Source of the DNA: Myceligenerans pegani
Lineage (GTDB): Bacteria; Actinomycetota; Actinomycetes; Actinomycetales; Cellulomonadaceae
Length of the DNA stretch: 64,000 bases
Direction of reading: 5' to 3'
Assembly (NCBI RefSeq): GCF_014892515.1
Contig: NZ_JADBGR010000101.1
Coordinates: 62,001 to 126,000 of the forward strand
The position numbers and the translations under genes were made by a program. Shown here one piece after another: positions 36,079 through 45,256 of the stretch. The notes below the pieces were generated by a model. The model was not told the origin of the DNA. It saw only the letters and a program-made list of their open reading frames with translations, and did no database searches. Position 1 is the first letter of the stretch. Each line of letters opens with the position of its first letter.

Positions 36079-37398
36079 ATGCGGATTGTCAGTGCACTGG
36101 CCGCGCTCATCCCCCTCGTCGCCGCCGTCGGCCTCACCACGCCGGCCTCGGCGCAGGCGGTCACCAGCGGATCGTTCTCGGTCCTCAGCTACAACATCGC
36201 CGGGCTGCCCTTCGGGCTCGGCGACGGCGACCCGGAGACCAACACCCCGATCATCGGATCCCGCCTGGGCTCCTACGACATCGTCCACGTGCAGGAAGAC
36301 TTCAACTACCACGCGGCGCTCTACGAGGCGGACAGCCATCCGCACCGGACCGCGACGAGCGGCGGCGTCCTGTTCGGCGACGGCCTCAACACGCTCTCGA
36401 ACCACCCGTTCGAGGACCTCCGGCGTGTCACCTGGGACGACTGCTCCTCGGGGTCCGGGGACTGCCTGACCCCCAAGGGCTTTAGTTTCATGCGGGTGCG
36501 CCTCGCCGAGGGCGTGTGGGTCGACCTGTACAACCTGCACACCGACGCCGGCGTCGAGCCCGGTGACCTGGCCGCCCGGCGTGCGAACCTCGCACAGGTC
36601 TCCGCGTTCATCCAGGCGAACTCCGCGGGGAACGCGGTGATCGTGTACGGCGACACGAACACCCGCTACACCCGCACCGGCGACGCGATCGCCGAGTTCG
36701 CGTCCGCGAACGGCCTGTCGGACCCGTGGGTCGACCTGGTCCGCGGCGGCGACGCCCCCGATCCGGGTGAGCCCGCGATCACCTGCGACGACGCCGGCGT
36801 GGACGAGACCTGCGAAGTGGTCGACAAGGTGCTCTACCGCGGCAGCGACCACATCGGCCTCGACGCGGTCGAGTACCGCAACGACCACGCCGCCTTCCGG
36901 GACGACGCCGGCGAGAACCTGTCGGATCACTACCCCGTCGCCGTCGAGTTCGACTGGTCCCTCGGCCCGGACTACCAGATGAGCGACCAGTTCGGCGGCC
37001 CGCACGGGGATCTCTTCACCGACATCGACGGCCTCGGTGCAGAGGCACGGCCCACGGAGCTGCGCCTGCGCGCCGGATCGAGGGTGGACCAGATCGGCCT
37101 GACGCTGGCCGACGGCACCCGCCTCGCGCACGGCGGCAACGGCGGCACACTCCGGACCCTGTCGCTCGCCCCCGGCGAGTACCCGGTGAGCCTGCACCTG
37201 TGCCGCGCCAAGCACGACGGTCACACCCGGATCTTCTCCGCTCGCTTCACCACCAGCACCGGCCGGACCCTCGCGGGCGGCTCGGAGACCGGCGACTGCA
37301 CCACCCTCACCGCGCCGTCGGGGTGGCAGATCGCCGGCTTCCACGGCCGGTCGGGCGACGAGCTCGACAAGGTGGGTGTCATCTACACCCGCCGCTGA
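36079..37398 (+). CDS. Secreted endonuclease/exonuclease/phosphatase-family phosphodiesterase with jacalin-like domain
   Basis: A 439-residue secreted protein with a signal peptide (first about 29 residues, ending ASAQA). Residues 35-300 are an EEP-fold phosphodiesterase with LSYNIAGLPFG (Asn), VHVQEDF (Glu), LYNLHTDAG, VIVYGDTNTRYT and the terminal SDHYPV. This arrangement resembles bacterial sphingomyelinase-like phosphodiesterases. Residues 315-439 form a jacalin-like beta-prism (DQFGGPHGDLFTDID, then SGDELDKVGVIYTRR), which may bind glycans or membranes. The true substrate, sphingomyelin, other phospholipids or nucleic acid, is unresolved. A strong terminator follows. Confidence 0.85.
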   Translation: MRIVSALAALIPLVAAVGLTTPASAQAVTSGSFSVLSYNIAGLPFGLGDGDPETNTPIIGSRLGSYDIVHVQEDFNYHAALYEADSHPHRTATSGGVLFGDGLNTLSNHPFEDLRRVTWDDCSSGSGDCLTPKGFSFMRVRLAEGVWVDLYNLHTDAGVEPGDLAARRANLAQVSAFIQANSAGNAVIVYGDTNTRYTRTGDAIAEFASANGLSDPWVDLVRGGDAPDPGEPAITCDDAGVDETCEVVDKVLYRGSDHIGLDAVEYRNDHAAFRDDAGENLSDHYPVAVEFDWSLGPDYQMSDQFGGPHGDLFTDIDGLGAEARPTELRLRAGSRVDQIGLTLADGTRLAHGGNGGTLRTLSLAPGEYPVSLHLCRAKHDGHTRIFSARFTTSTGRTLAGGSETGDCTTLTAPSGWQIAGFHGRSGDELDKVGVIYTRR

Positions 37399-37413
37399 GC
37401 GAGGCCAGAGACA

Positions 37414-37455
37414 AACCGCCTGTCGTGCTGGCGTGGCCGAGCGTGACAGGCGGTT
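37414..37455 (+). terminator. Stem-loop terminator between convergent genes
   Basis: Perfect 11-bp arms AACCGCCTGTC (37414-37424) and GACAGGCGGTT (37445-37455) stand 16 bp after the EEP gene stop, followed by CGCTTCTG. It is also placed to stop the convergent PHP transcript. Confidence 0.8.
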
Positions 37456-37467
37456 CGCTTCTGCGAC

Positions 37468-37510
37468 GTGCAGGTCAGACGTGCAGGTCAGACCCGCGTG
37501 CAGGTCAGAC
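37468..37510. repeat. Three 13-bp direct repeats GTGCAGGTCAGAC
   Basis: Copies at 37468-37480, 37481-37493 (abutting) and 37498-37510; the last overlaps the PHP gene stop codon. They look like replication-slippage copies of that gene's 3' end. Confidence 0.85.
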
Positions 37511-39175
37511 GACCCGGAGGAAGATCGGGTTGCTGTAGAACCACAGGTCTTCCCAGGGGTTGACCTCGCCCGGGACATCCATCGCCGGACCCGCCGGGTC
37601 GATGTGCGCGCCCAGGAAGCCGGGCTGGCTCCGCTTGCCGTCGGTGCCGCGGACGCGGACGTACCCGTCGTGCTCGGCCACGAAGGAGTAGGTCAGCTCG
37701 ACCGATCCCGACTCCCCCGTGGTGTCCCACGAGCGGACCACCCGGGTGTCGGGGGCGTAGAGCGCGTCCGGGTCCCCGCTGGGGCCGGTCACCCTGCCAC
37801 GGACGACGTCGACGCGCGCCAGCTCCGGCAGGAGCCCGGCGTAGTTGACGCTCTCGGCGAGGTCGATGGTGACGGTCAGCTCGACCCGCGTCCCGGCCCG
37901 GACCACGAGTTCTCCCCCGAGGGTGGCGCTGTGGCGGGGGCCGCGCCGCCCCTTGGCCCGCAGCCGGACGTCGAGGCCGGTGATGAGATCGCCGAAAGAG
38001 ACCCACATCCGTCCGGCTCGCATCGCCTCCATCACCGCGCGGTGGCTGAAGTCCTCGGCCCCGACCCACGTCTTGTTGTAGGCGCCGGGAGGGAAGGAGC
38101 TGTACTCGGTGACGGGCCGGCCGGCCCCGACCGGCGGCGGGTAGACGCCCGTCGTTCCGAAGGTGTCGCCGTCGTCGTTGTAGGGGATGTTGTCGTAGCC
38201 GGTCTGGTTGAGCGGGTCGACGGGGTTCTTGACCCAGTCGCCACAGCCCTGGTGGCCGTCCGACGTCGTCGTGATCCACCACCGCCGGCCCTCGGACAGC
38301 AGGCAGTCCCACAGGCCGCCGACGGTGGCGGTCATCCAGTCGAACCCGCCCCAGGTCCGGTAGCTCTCCTCGGGGTATCCCGGGAACGAGTAGCGGCCGG
38401 GGCTGCTGTCGTACAGGCCGCGTCCCCGCGCCATGCCCGGCTCCGGCAGGCCGGCCGCCTGGTGACCGGGCGCGCCCTCGAAGCCGATGACGATGTCCGG
38501 GGCGGCGTCCTGCCAGGCACGCAGCTCGGCCGGGGAGTCGATGCCCTTGCGGGCCGGGTGATTGGGCAGCACGAGGGCATCGGCGAGCCGCCCGGACCTC
38601 ACCGTGGCGGCGATGTGCTCGAGCGCGGCGATCGCCAGCGCCTCGTTCTCGGGAGTGCCGTCACGAGCGTCGACGACGCGGGCGTCGTAGGTGTCCACCA
38701 GTTCCTGGAGCACCTCGGGCTCGCGGGCACCGGGCGCCATCATGAACGTGGTGTGCTCACCGCCCGGGATGTTCCACTCCAGGCCGTTGAAGATGAGGAG
38801 GTCGTCACCGTGCCGCTCCCGGGCCGCGACGATGTCCCGGTGCTGCGGGGCCACGCTGTGGGCGGCGAACGGCTGGTTGCCGTGATCGGTGATGACGATC
38901 CAGTCGAGCCCGCCGGCCACGGCGCGGGCGGCCTGGTCGTCGATGCGGTACATCGCATCGTTGCTGTACTGGCTGTGGAGGTGGTGGTCCCCGGCGAGCC
39001 ACACGTAGCCGCGGCGACGCGACCGGGGGCGGCCGGGGCGGGTGCTCGCGACCGCGGTGCCCGCTCCGGCCACGGTGGTCAGGCCGGCGGCACCGACGGC
39101 CCCGGCGCCGAGCAGGAAGCCGCGCCGGGAGGCCTCGAGCGAACCGGCGGGGTCGGTGGTCGTGCGGTCGTTCAT
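37505..39175 (-). CDS. Tat-exported PHP-domain metallohydrolase
   Basis: A 556-residue protein. A twin-arginine signal (SRRGFLLGAGAVGAAGLTT) directs folded export. The PHP domain starts at GDHHLHSQYSND, with further metal ligands in WIVITDHGNQPF, NGLEWNIPGGEH and LVLPNHPAR, consistent with a trinuclear phosphoesterase/hydrolase site. The C-terminal third is beta-rich and may be a carbohydrate- or surface-binding module. GAGGAG precedes ATG 39175. Exported PHP proteins of this kind are common in actinobacteria but have no assigned substrate. It is convergent with the EEP gene. Confidence 0.82.
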   Translation of the reverse strand: MNDRTTTDPAGSLEASRRGFLLGAGAVGAAGLTTVAGAGTAVASTRPGRPRSRRRGYVWLAGDHHLHSQYSNDAMYRIDDQAARAVAGGLDWIVITDHGNQPFAAHSVAPQHRDIVAARERHGDDLLIFNGLEWNIPGGEHTTFMMAPGAREPEVLQELVDTYDARVVDARDGTPENEALAIAALEHIAATVRSGRLADALVLPNHPARKGIDSPAELRAWQDAAPDIVIGFEGAPGHQAAGLPEPGMARGRGLYDSSPGRYSFPGYPEESYRTWGGFDWMTATVGGLWDCLLSEGRRWWITTTSDGHQGCGDWVKNPVDPLNQTGYDNIPYNDDGDTFGTTGVYPPPVGAGRPVTEYSSFPPGAYNKTWVGAEDFSHRAVMEAMRAGRMWVSFGDLITGLDVRLRAKGRRGPRHSATLGGELVVRAGTRVELTVTIDLAESVNYAGLLPELARVDVVRGRVTGPSGDPDALYAPDTRVVRSWDTTGESGSVELTYSFVAEHDGYVRVRGTDGKRSQPGFLGAHIDPAGPAMDVPGEVNPWEDLWFYSNPIFLRVV

Positions 39176-39354
39176 CGCGGGACTCCTCGGGTCAGGGCGA
39201 AGGGCTCCCGTTCTTGGCAGAAGCCCGGACGATCCTGGCGGAGTGCGGTGTCCGGGGTCTGAACCGGGGGCTGCACATCGATGAACATGGCCTGGTGAAC
39301 CTGCCGACGCCACCGCTTCCTGGAACGATCAGGCCGACATCGTCCTTGCTCACC

Positions 39355-39635
39355 GACCGATAGGCCCACCGTGCTCGCCCGTGAGATCCGCGAGGAACTC
39401 GGCTGGGACGCGACCGTCACCGACCCCTACTACGCGTGGGTGTATCCGATCCGGCCCGACAGGCATGTTCGTCCTGACCTACCTCGCCCGCTACTCCAGT
39501 GAGACTCCGCCTGCCTACTCCCACGAACACAAAAAGCTCGTGCTCGTGCGGCCTGATGAGGCCGACGCGCTCACGCTGCCCCAGGACTACAAGACGGCCA
39601 TCCACCAAGCTGTGCAGCGAGGGCACTTCGGCTGA
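39355..39635 (+). pseudogene. Broken copy of the NUDIX hydrolase at 57426
   Basis: From 39355 (gaccgataggcccaccgtg) the sequence matches the start and upstream spacer of the NUDIX gene at 57426, but about 189 bp are missing in frame after the second codon. This removes the N-terminus and the first half of the Nudix box. A further 2-nt loss after RPDRH shifts the frame. The downstream frame still reads FVLTYLARYSSETPPAYS to a stop at 39635. It is therefore a decayed paralogue on the opposite side of the CRISPR region from the intact gene. Confidence 0.88.
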
Positions 39636-39805
39636 GTCGCCGTCCCTTTGGTGGCGGCCGGCGTTCCCTACGTCAGGAGCCCCACGCTGCTGGCGACCTT
39701 CTGCAGTTGAGGACCATGGCCGGTGGGCGGCGTGCCTGCTGCGTGCCACTCGTGGCCGAGCCCTTGTTGCAGGCTCGACCGCCCGTACGCTCCCCTTGGT
39801 TCACC

Positions 39806-40048
39806 TCAGGGGACAAGGGCCTGAACCTGGAGACCGCCGGCAACCGAGGCCGCGTACTCAAGGGCCTCGACGATGTCCTCCCGGGACAGTTCGTCGTACT
39901 CCTCAAGGAGTTCCTCGAAGGTCTCACCAGCAGCAAGCAATTCCAGAATTGCCTGCACCGTCACCCGGGTTCCACGGATCCGCGGCTTACCGTGCACCAC
40001 GGTGGGGTCCACCGCGATCCGGTTCCAGTGAGTCGCTCCAGCATTCAT
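39806..40048 (-). CDS. DUF433 protein (orphan antitoxin-like)
   Basis: An 80-residue protein with the DUF433 core: RIAVDPTVVHGKPRIRGTRV, then a small helix-turn-helix (TVQAILELLAAGETFEELLE) and the closing LSREDIVEALEYAAS. DUF433 proteins are commonly the antitoxin half of pairs with PIN-like DUF5615 toxins. No DUF5615 reading frame follows at 39636-39805, where I see no gene, so it appears orphaned. It is transcribed away from the trailer end of CRISPR array 1. Confidence 0.8.
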   Translation of the reverse strand: MNAGATHWNRIAVDPTVVHGKPRIRGTRVTVQAILELLAAGETFEELLEEYDELSREDIVEALEYAASVAGGLQVQALVP

Positions 40049-40176
40049 GCCGCCAGTGTCCCCTGCGTCCCGCCTCGGGGCCAGGAAGGAGCCCGCCTGT
40101 GATCCGGGTCCGGCTGTCGCGACGCGGCGGCCACGCCGGACGCAACTGCCACGCCTGCGGCGAGGGCTGGGACGCC

Positions 40177-42405
40177 GGGTCACCCCCGCGTCGGTAGGGA
40201 CCACCGAATCTACCGCACCACATGGCAGCCGAGCGCGGGGTCCCCCCGCGTCGGCGGGGACTGCCACCTGACGCCCTCGCGAACGACGCGGGCGGTGGGA
40301 TCACCCCCGCGGTCGGCGGACTTGCCTGATCGGCGCGGCTTCGGTTACCACCGTCGCCGGATCACTCCCGCGTCCGTGGGACTGCTCCATGAACGCGGCG
40401 AACTTCCGGGTCATCGCGGGATCACCCCCGCGTCGGCGGGGAGCACGCCACGACGCACACGCACGCGCCGAGGCCCGTGGGATCACCCCCGCGTCGGCGG
40501 GGAGCACATGCCCGTGGTGATCACGTCTGATGTCCCGCCCGGATCACCCCCGCGTCGGCGGAGAGCACCTCGTCCAGGCGTACTCCTCGGCCTTGGCGTC
40601 GGGATCACCCCCGCGTCGGCGGGGAGCACGGCGTGCGCACGCCTGGTGGACGCGGTGCGCACGGATCACCCCCGCGTCGGCGGGGAGCACGGGATGTCCA
40701 CCGGCCGCCCGTCCCGTCCGCTGGGATCACCCCCGCGTCGGCGGGGAGCACGTGCAGCAGTCCGGGCCGGTCCTGGACCTCGAGGGATCACCCCCGCGTC
40801 GGCGGGGAGCACCGCCTCGCGCTCGGCTCCGTGAAGCGCCCGGTCGGATCACCCCCGCGTCGGCGGGGAGCACTCGGGCGGGCGGCGGGAGCGTGCGGGC
40901 CAGGTGGGATCACCCCCGCGTCGGCGGGGAGCACGCCAGGGTCGCCGTTGATGTCCAGGTTCACCGGGGATCACCCCCGCGTCGGCGGGGAGCACCTCCA
41001 GTTCACGTTCTAGGCGTTGATGAGATTGGGATCACCCCCGCGTCGGCGGGGAGCACCGCCTGGGCATGCTGCCCGGCCTCGGTGCGCTGTGGATCACCCC
41101 CGCGTCGGCGGGGAGCACGCCACGACGCACACGCACGCGCCGAGGCCCGTGGGATCACCCCCGCGTCGGCGGGGAGCACTCGGTCCACTCGTACTCGATC
41201 GCCACGGCGTCGGGATCACCCCCGCGTCGGCGGGGAGCACCGGTGGAACGCCTCGTTCTCGCCGAGGTCGTCGGGATCACCCCCGCGTCGGCGGGGAGCA
41301 CTCGATGATGTCGAGCACCAGGTGCCGGCGGCCGGGATCACCCCCGCGTCGGCGGGGAGCACGTCGGCCGTGATGCGCAGGCCGTTCGATCCGCGGGATC
41401 ACCCCCGCGTCGGCGGGGAGCACGTCGCCGACCGTTGGCGTGGTCGCCTGCGTGAGGGATCACCCCCGCGTCGGCGGGGAGCACCAGGTCGGGGACACCG
41501 TGCGCGTGACCCACCACGGATCACCCCCGCGTCGGCGGGGAGCACGAGGTCTACGAGCTCGACGCGGCGTGGATCGCGGGATCACCCCCGCGTCGGCGGG
41601 GAGCACTCCATCATCGCCCGCGCGGCGCTGGCGAACCTGGGATCACCCCCGCGTCGGCGGGGAGCACCAGCTCATCTCGCGGCGCCTGCTCGGCGTCGTG
41701 GGATCACCCCCGCGTCGGCGGGGAGCACTGTGGCCCGTCCCGGACGGGTACGGCGACGTCGGGATCACCCCCGCGTCGGCGGGGAGCACACCCTGTCATC
41801 GCGGTGAGCGTGGGCGGCTCGGAGGGATCACCCCCGCGTCGGCGGGGAGCACATCTTGATCAGGCCGTCCTTGGTGCGGATGGCGGGATCACCCCCGCGT
41901 CGGCGGGGAGCACCTCACCGCCACCGCCGCGCAGATCGAGGACGCCGGATCACCCCCGCGTCGGCGGGGAGCACTCGGTCCGCAGCGCCAGATCCAGCAG
42001 CTGGTCGGGATCACCCCCGCGTCGGCGGGGAGCACGTCCTGGACATGGCACAGATGACGGTGGCGCCGGGATCACCCCCGCGTCGGCGGGGAGCACCGCC
42101 GACATCCGCACCACGGTCAACAAGCTCCGGGATCACCCCCGCGTCGGCGGGGAGCACCACATCCCGGGTCAGGTGTCACGAGCCGTGGCCGGATCACCCC
42201 CGCGTCGGCGGGGAGCACGCCGGCGACCGCCGCGGCGCGTTCCTCGTCGATCCACGGATCACCCCCGCGTCGGCGGGGAGCACAGCAGCGCGGCCCAGGT
42301 CTTGGGGCCCGCCACGGGATCACCCCCGCGTCGGCGGGGAGCACATCATGCCGCTCGACGGCGAGGGGATCTGGCAGGGATCACCCCCGCGTCGGCGGGG
42401 AGCAC
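40177..42405 (-). CRISPR. CRISPR array 1 (type I-E), 33 intact plus 4 degenerate repeats
   Basis: 28-bp repeats with a 61-bp period (spacers mostly 33 nt; 34, 35 and 37 also occur). Intact repeats run from 40419 to 42405. On the transcribed minus strand they begin GTGCTCCCCGCCGACG and end GGGGGTGATCC. Four decayed repeats at 40177, 40237, 40298 and 40359 mark the trailer end, and at least two of them end in the ACTGC variant of array 2. The leader lies on the right, overlapping cas2. The spacers at 40447-40479 and 41119-41151 are identical. Confidence 0.97.
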
Positions 42406-42470
42406 ACTTGCTGACCAGGCACTATAGGGACGGCTCTCCGGTTTCTCCTTCACTTTGCTCCGCATGCCGT
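42406..42470 (-). promoter_or_regulatory. Leader and promoter of CRISPR array 1, overlapping the cas2 end
   Basis: The 15 bp next to the first repeat (acttgctgaccaggc) and the following ACTATA (minus-strand TATAGT -10 at 42421-42426) are shared with the leader at 54568. ACCGG stands 11 bp upstream of the -10 in both, and TTCACTTTG is conserved further out. The -10 covers the cas2 stop codon, so most of this leader is coding sequence. Confidence 0.8.
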
Positions 42471-42880
42471 CGTTCGACTTCGTTGCGGAACCGGCGACGT
42501 CGCGCTGCGATGCTCCAGTTCTCGGGTGCGCGCTTGGGCACTCGCTTGGAGTCGTCCTCGTGCTCCTCGCCGTCCTTCTCCCAGGTCATGCGCGTCATGG
42601 CGCCCCGCTTGGACGGTCTCCGCATGAGGGTGAGGCCGTCGATATCGGTGGGTTCCCAGTCGTGGTTATGGACTCGGAAGGCGAGTCGTTGCTCTCCGCG
42701 CGTGGAATGAACCATCAGAGCCTTGCCTTGCCGGACGTGCTCGATGATCCGTTCCCAGAGCATGTCGCGGACGCGAGCGGAGGAATGACCGACGAACACT
42801 CCGGCGCTGATCTCCAAGAGCCATCGCGTGAGGTCACCGCGCAGCCGTTGCGGGCAGGCTGTCACGACGACGACGATCAC
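42422..42880 (-). CDS. cas2: Cas2e, adaptation-complex subunit
   Basis: A 152-residue type I-E Cas2. The ferredoxin-like fold is clear in MIVVVVTACPQRLRGDLTRW, ISAGVFVGHSSARVRDMLWE and AFRVHNHDWEPTDIDGLTL. With Cas1 it forms the integrase that inserts new spacers. The last 60 residues are a charged Arg/Glu-rich tail beyond the usual 95-110-residue core. The start overlaps the cas1 stop (ATGA). Its final codons carry the promoter of CRISPR array 1, so sequence there is under double constraint. Confidence 0.95.
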   Translation of the reverse strand: MIVVVVTACPQRLRGDLTRWLLEISAGVFVGHSSARVRDMLWERIIEHVRQGKALMVHSTRGEQRLAFRVHNHDWEPTDIDGLTLMRRPSKRGAMTRMTWEKDGEEHEDDSKRVPKRAPENWSIAARRRRFRNEVERRHAEQSEGETGEPSL

Positions 42881-43869
42881 GATATTTCCTCGTCAAGGTC
42901 GTCAGGTTCGTCGAGCGTGTCCCAGCCGTACGATCTTCCACCGGTGACGGCTTCATTGCGGTCATCCCACAGCTTGATGACGTCAGCACCAACGATGTCC
43001 TCGCCGTCGGCCGCCGGGACGTCGCCGACGGCGTTGAGGAGCAGTGTCTGAACGTCACGGACGCATCGCTCTAGGAGTTTCATTTCGAACATGCGGTCCC
43101 GCATGGCGCGGCGCACCGCGCCGGCGACGTCGGGGACGTCCTGGGCGACGACTTCGAACGCGACCGGAATGGAGAGCTCGGCTCGGTAGAGATCGGCTAT
43201 GTCGAAGACGAAGGACCGTTCGTTGCCCGTGTGGACGACGCCGAGACCGGGCGCGCAGCCGAGCGCGACGACGACGGAGTACACGACCCCGTACAGGCAG
43301 GACGCTGCCGCTGACAGGGCCTGGTTGATCGTGTCGGTGGCTTCGAAGTCGTCGAGTTGCACGTCGCGCTTGTTCCAGTCGACGCCGGATTTCGTCGCCC
43401 AGTGCCGGTAGACCTTGCGTACGCGGGCTCCTTCCCTCCCGCGTAGCTGCTGCATCGTCAGCCGGGACACGTCCTCGCCAGGGAGGCGCATGGCGTACAT
43501 CGCGCGTGCGCAGGCCAGACGCTTGTTCCGGTTGGTCACGACCTCGGCTTGTGCCTCCAGGAGGCGAGTGGAACGGGCCAGGGAACGGCCATGCGCGTAG
43601 TAGCGCACGCCCCGTTCCCCGACCCATACGACCGTCGAACCCGACTCGGCGAGCAGCACCATGGCTTGCTGACTCACGGTGGTGCCCGGTCCGAGCAGCA
43701 GAGCTCCGAGGGATGCCGCCGGGATGTGGACGGTGCCGTGTCCGTCCTCGGAGGTGATCGCCCCGTCCTCCCGGGAGATCACGGCCCGTTCGATGTAGAC
43801 GAAGGTCATCCGGTCCTGCACACGGGCGAGTTCGGTGATCTTGGCGGGTCGGGTTCCAGGCAGGTTCAT
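42877..43869 (-). CDS. cas1: Cas1e, CRISPR integrase
   Basis: A 330-residue type I-E Cas1 that catalyses spacer integration at the leader end. The conserved metal ligands are E146 (RGREGARVRKVY), H213 (VVHTGNERSF) and D226 (FDIADLY). The N-terminal beta domain and C-terminal helical domain are complete. The acidic tail (DTLDEPDDLDEE) is long. The start overlaps the cas6e stop by 4 bp and the stop overlaps the cas2 start by 4 bp. Confidence 0.97.
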   Translation of the reverse strand: MNLPGTRPAKITELARVQDRMTFVYIERAVISREDGAITSEDGHGTVHIPAASLGALLLGPGTTVSQQAMVLLAESGSTVVWVGERGVRYYAHGRSLARSTRLLEAQAEVVTNRNKRLACARAMYAMRLPGEDVSRLTMQQLRGREGARVRKVYRHWATKSGVDWNKRDVQLDDFEATDTINQALSAAASCLYGVVYSVVVALGCAPGLGVVHTGNERSFVFDIADLYRAELSIPVAFEVVAQDVPDVAGAVRRAMRDRMFEMKLLERCVRDVQTLLLNAVGDVPAADGEDIVGADVIKLWDDRNEAVTGGRSYGWDTLDEPDDLDEEIS

Positions 43870-44534
43870 CGGGGGGCCTTGGCCAGGGTGAGGAGTCCGC
43901 AGCCGTATCCTTTGGCAGGTCCGACGCCGTTGGTCAGCGCCTGGCGCAGCAGGTCGGCGTCGCGCACTTCAAGAGTGCCGTCGAACTGTGCCCAGGCGAT
44001 CGTGACGGTGCGCCGCCCACCAGTAGCCCGGATGAACTGGTCGACGCCACGCCGGGTGATGGCGAAGGTTTCCGTTTCGGGCTCGCCGACATCGATGCCC
44101 AGCCGTTCGGCTTTTCGGGTGAGCCATTCGGTCTGTCCGGCGATTCCGAGTCGGGCGACGCGCTGTCCACGCTGGCTCGAGTCGTCCCGGACCGACTTGA
44201 CGGGGTTGCCCCGCAGGCGGAAGGCCCACCGCTGTCCAGGTTCGAGCTGGTCGAGGACTCGGCTGTAGGGCCGGGTCTTCTGCGTGCCTGGACGTCCTGC
44301 TTGCTCAAGCAGGCCGCCGGGGGTGTCGAGGTCCGGTTCGGCTTCGGACACGACGTAGACGACGAGCGCCTCGGCGGTCTGGTCCACTCGCCACAGCACA
44401 CGCCCGCGGGAGCCGCTGTCCGCACCGAGGTGGTCGAATCCGCCGAGGACGGCCGCGTGCATCGCTTGGGGCGAGCCCAGGAGCTTGCGGGCGCTGCGCC
44501 GGGTTGGGTCGATCTCGCTTCTGGTCAGGTACAT
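43866..44534 (-). CDS. cas6e: Cas6e, pre-crRNA endoribonuclease
   Basis: A 222-residue Cas6e/CasE that cuts the repeat transcript and stays on the crRNA 3' hairpin. The catalytic histidine is H26 (SPQAMHAAVLGGF). The C-terminal glycine-rich RNA-binding loop reads GVGPAKGYGCGLLTLA. The ATG at 44534 overlaps the cas5 stop (TGATG). Two repeat variants (GTGCT... and GCAGT... 5' ends) with the same stem must be recognised by this single nuclease. Confidence 0.95.
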   Translation of the reverse strand: MYLTRSEIDPTRRSARKLLGSPQAMHAAVLGGFDHLGADSGSRGRVLWRVDQTAEALVVYVVSEAEPDLDTPGGLLEQAGRPGTQKTRPYSRVLDQLEPGQRWAFRLRGNPVKSVRDDSSQRGQRVARLGIAGQTEWLTRKAERLGIDVGEPETETFAITRRGVDQFIRATGGRRTVTIAWAQFDGTLEVRDADLLRQALTNGVGPAKGYGCGLLTLAKAPR

Positions 44535-45256
44535 CAGTCGGCCTCCAGCAGCGCCATCGCGTCGTGCTCGATCGGCGTGTTCGTTGCCTCTCCGGGAGGG
44601 GGCACCGTGGTGCGTTCGATCTCGCGCCACCCGTACTGCCGCATCGTGGGGTCGAACGACACGGGTACGTCCCGCTGCCGTATGGGCTCCTCGCGGATCT
44701 GCCCCGGCTGCTGCGGGATCACGCCGACGTCGGCCAGAAGATCGAGATCTCTGACCTGGCCACGTTGCTTCCGCTTCCACCAGTCGGCTGCCTGCCACGG
44801 TTCTCGCGCAAGTTCGTCGTAGAGGTTCCCCTCGCGGATTCCCAGCACGAGCGGGACGGTGGGCGGGCACGATCGTCGCCCGAGGTACAGCGGGAACGCC
44901 GGTCGGCGCAGGGCGTGTTCGATCCCGGCGATGAGCTCGGGATCGCCCTCGATGCCCGCGACGAAGACGGCGTCGGCGAGGTAGTACCGGTGGGAGAGAG
45001 GGTGCGCCTTGCTGCCGTCGAGGCTGCGGGCGGTCTGGAAGTCGCGCTCGAGGTGTCCTGGCTGGTCGACTCGGACGGCAAATCGCAGGTCGAGCAGGTC
45101 GGTGAGGGGGTCGGTCCGGCGTCGGCCCTGAGCGGCGGCGATCATGCCGAGTACGCCCGATCTCGAGGGGGCCGTCTCGGTGGTGCGGCGCGTGAAGCGC
45201 GAGGTCACGCCCCAGGACTGCAGTGGACCTGCCAGGCGGAGCAGGAGAACGCTCAT
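44534..45256 (-). CDS. cas5e: Cas5e, Cascade subunit
   Basis: A 240-residue Cas5e/CasD that holds the 5' handle of the crRNA in Cascade. The family opening LLLRLAGPLQSWGVTSRFT is followed by TETAPSRSGVLGMIAAAQGR and FPLYLGRRSCPP. The GTG/ATG region at 45256 overlaps the cas7 stop by 4 bp, indicating translational coupling. No lesion is visible. Confidence 0.95.
   Translation of the reverse strand: MSVLLLRLAGPLQSWGVTSRFTRRTTETAPSRSGVLGMIAAAQGRRRTDPLTDLLDLRFAVRVDQPGHLERDFQTARSLDGSKAHPLSHRYYLADAVFVAGIEGDPELIAGIEHALRRPAFPLYLGRRSCPPTVPLVLGIREGNLYDELAREPWQAADWWKRKQRGQVRDLDLLADVGVIPQQPGQIREEPIRQRDVPVSFDPTMRQYGWREIERTTVPPPGEATNTPIEHDAMALLEAD

Noticed and set aside
40098..40180. Short frame with a CHACGEGW zinc-knuckle-like motif between DUF433 and array 1
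   Set aside because: It is under 30 codons, has no ribosome site and runs into a decayed CRISPR repeat. It may be a relic but cannot be supported.
40295..42427. Open frames across CRISPR array 1 translating as repeated GITPASAGST and DHPRVGGEH peptides
   Set aside because: These are translations of CRISPR repeats in three frames. The 61-bp period and conserved leaders identify the DNA as a CRISPR array.
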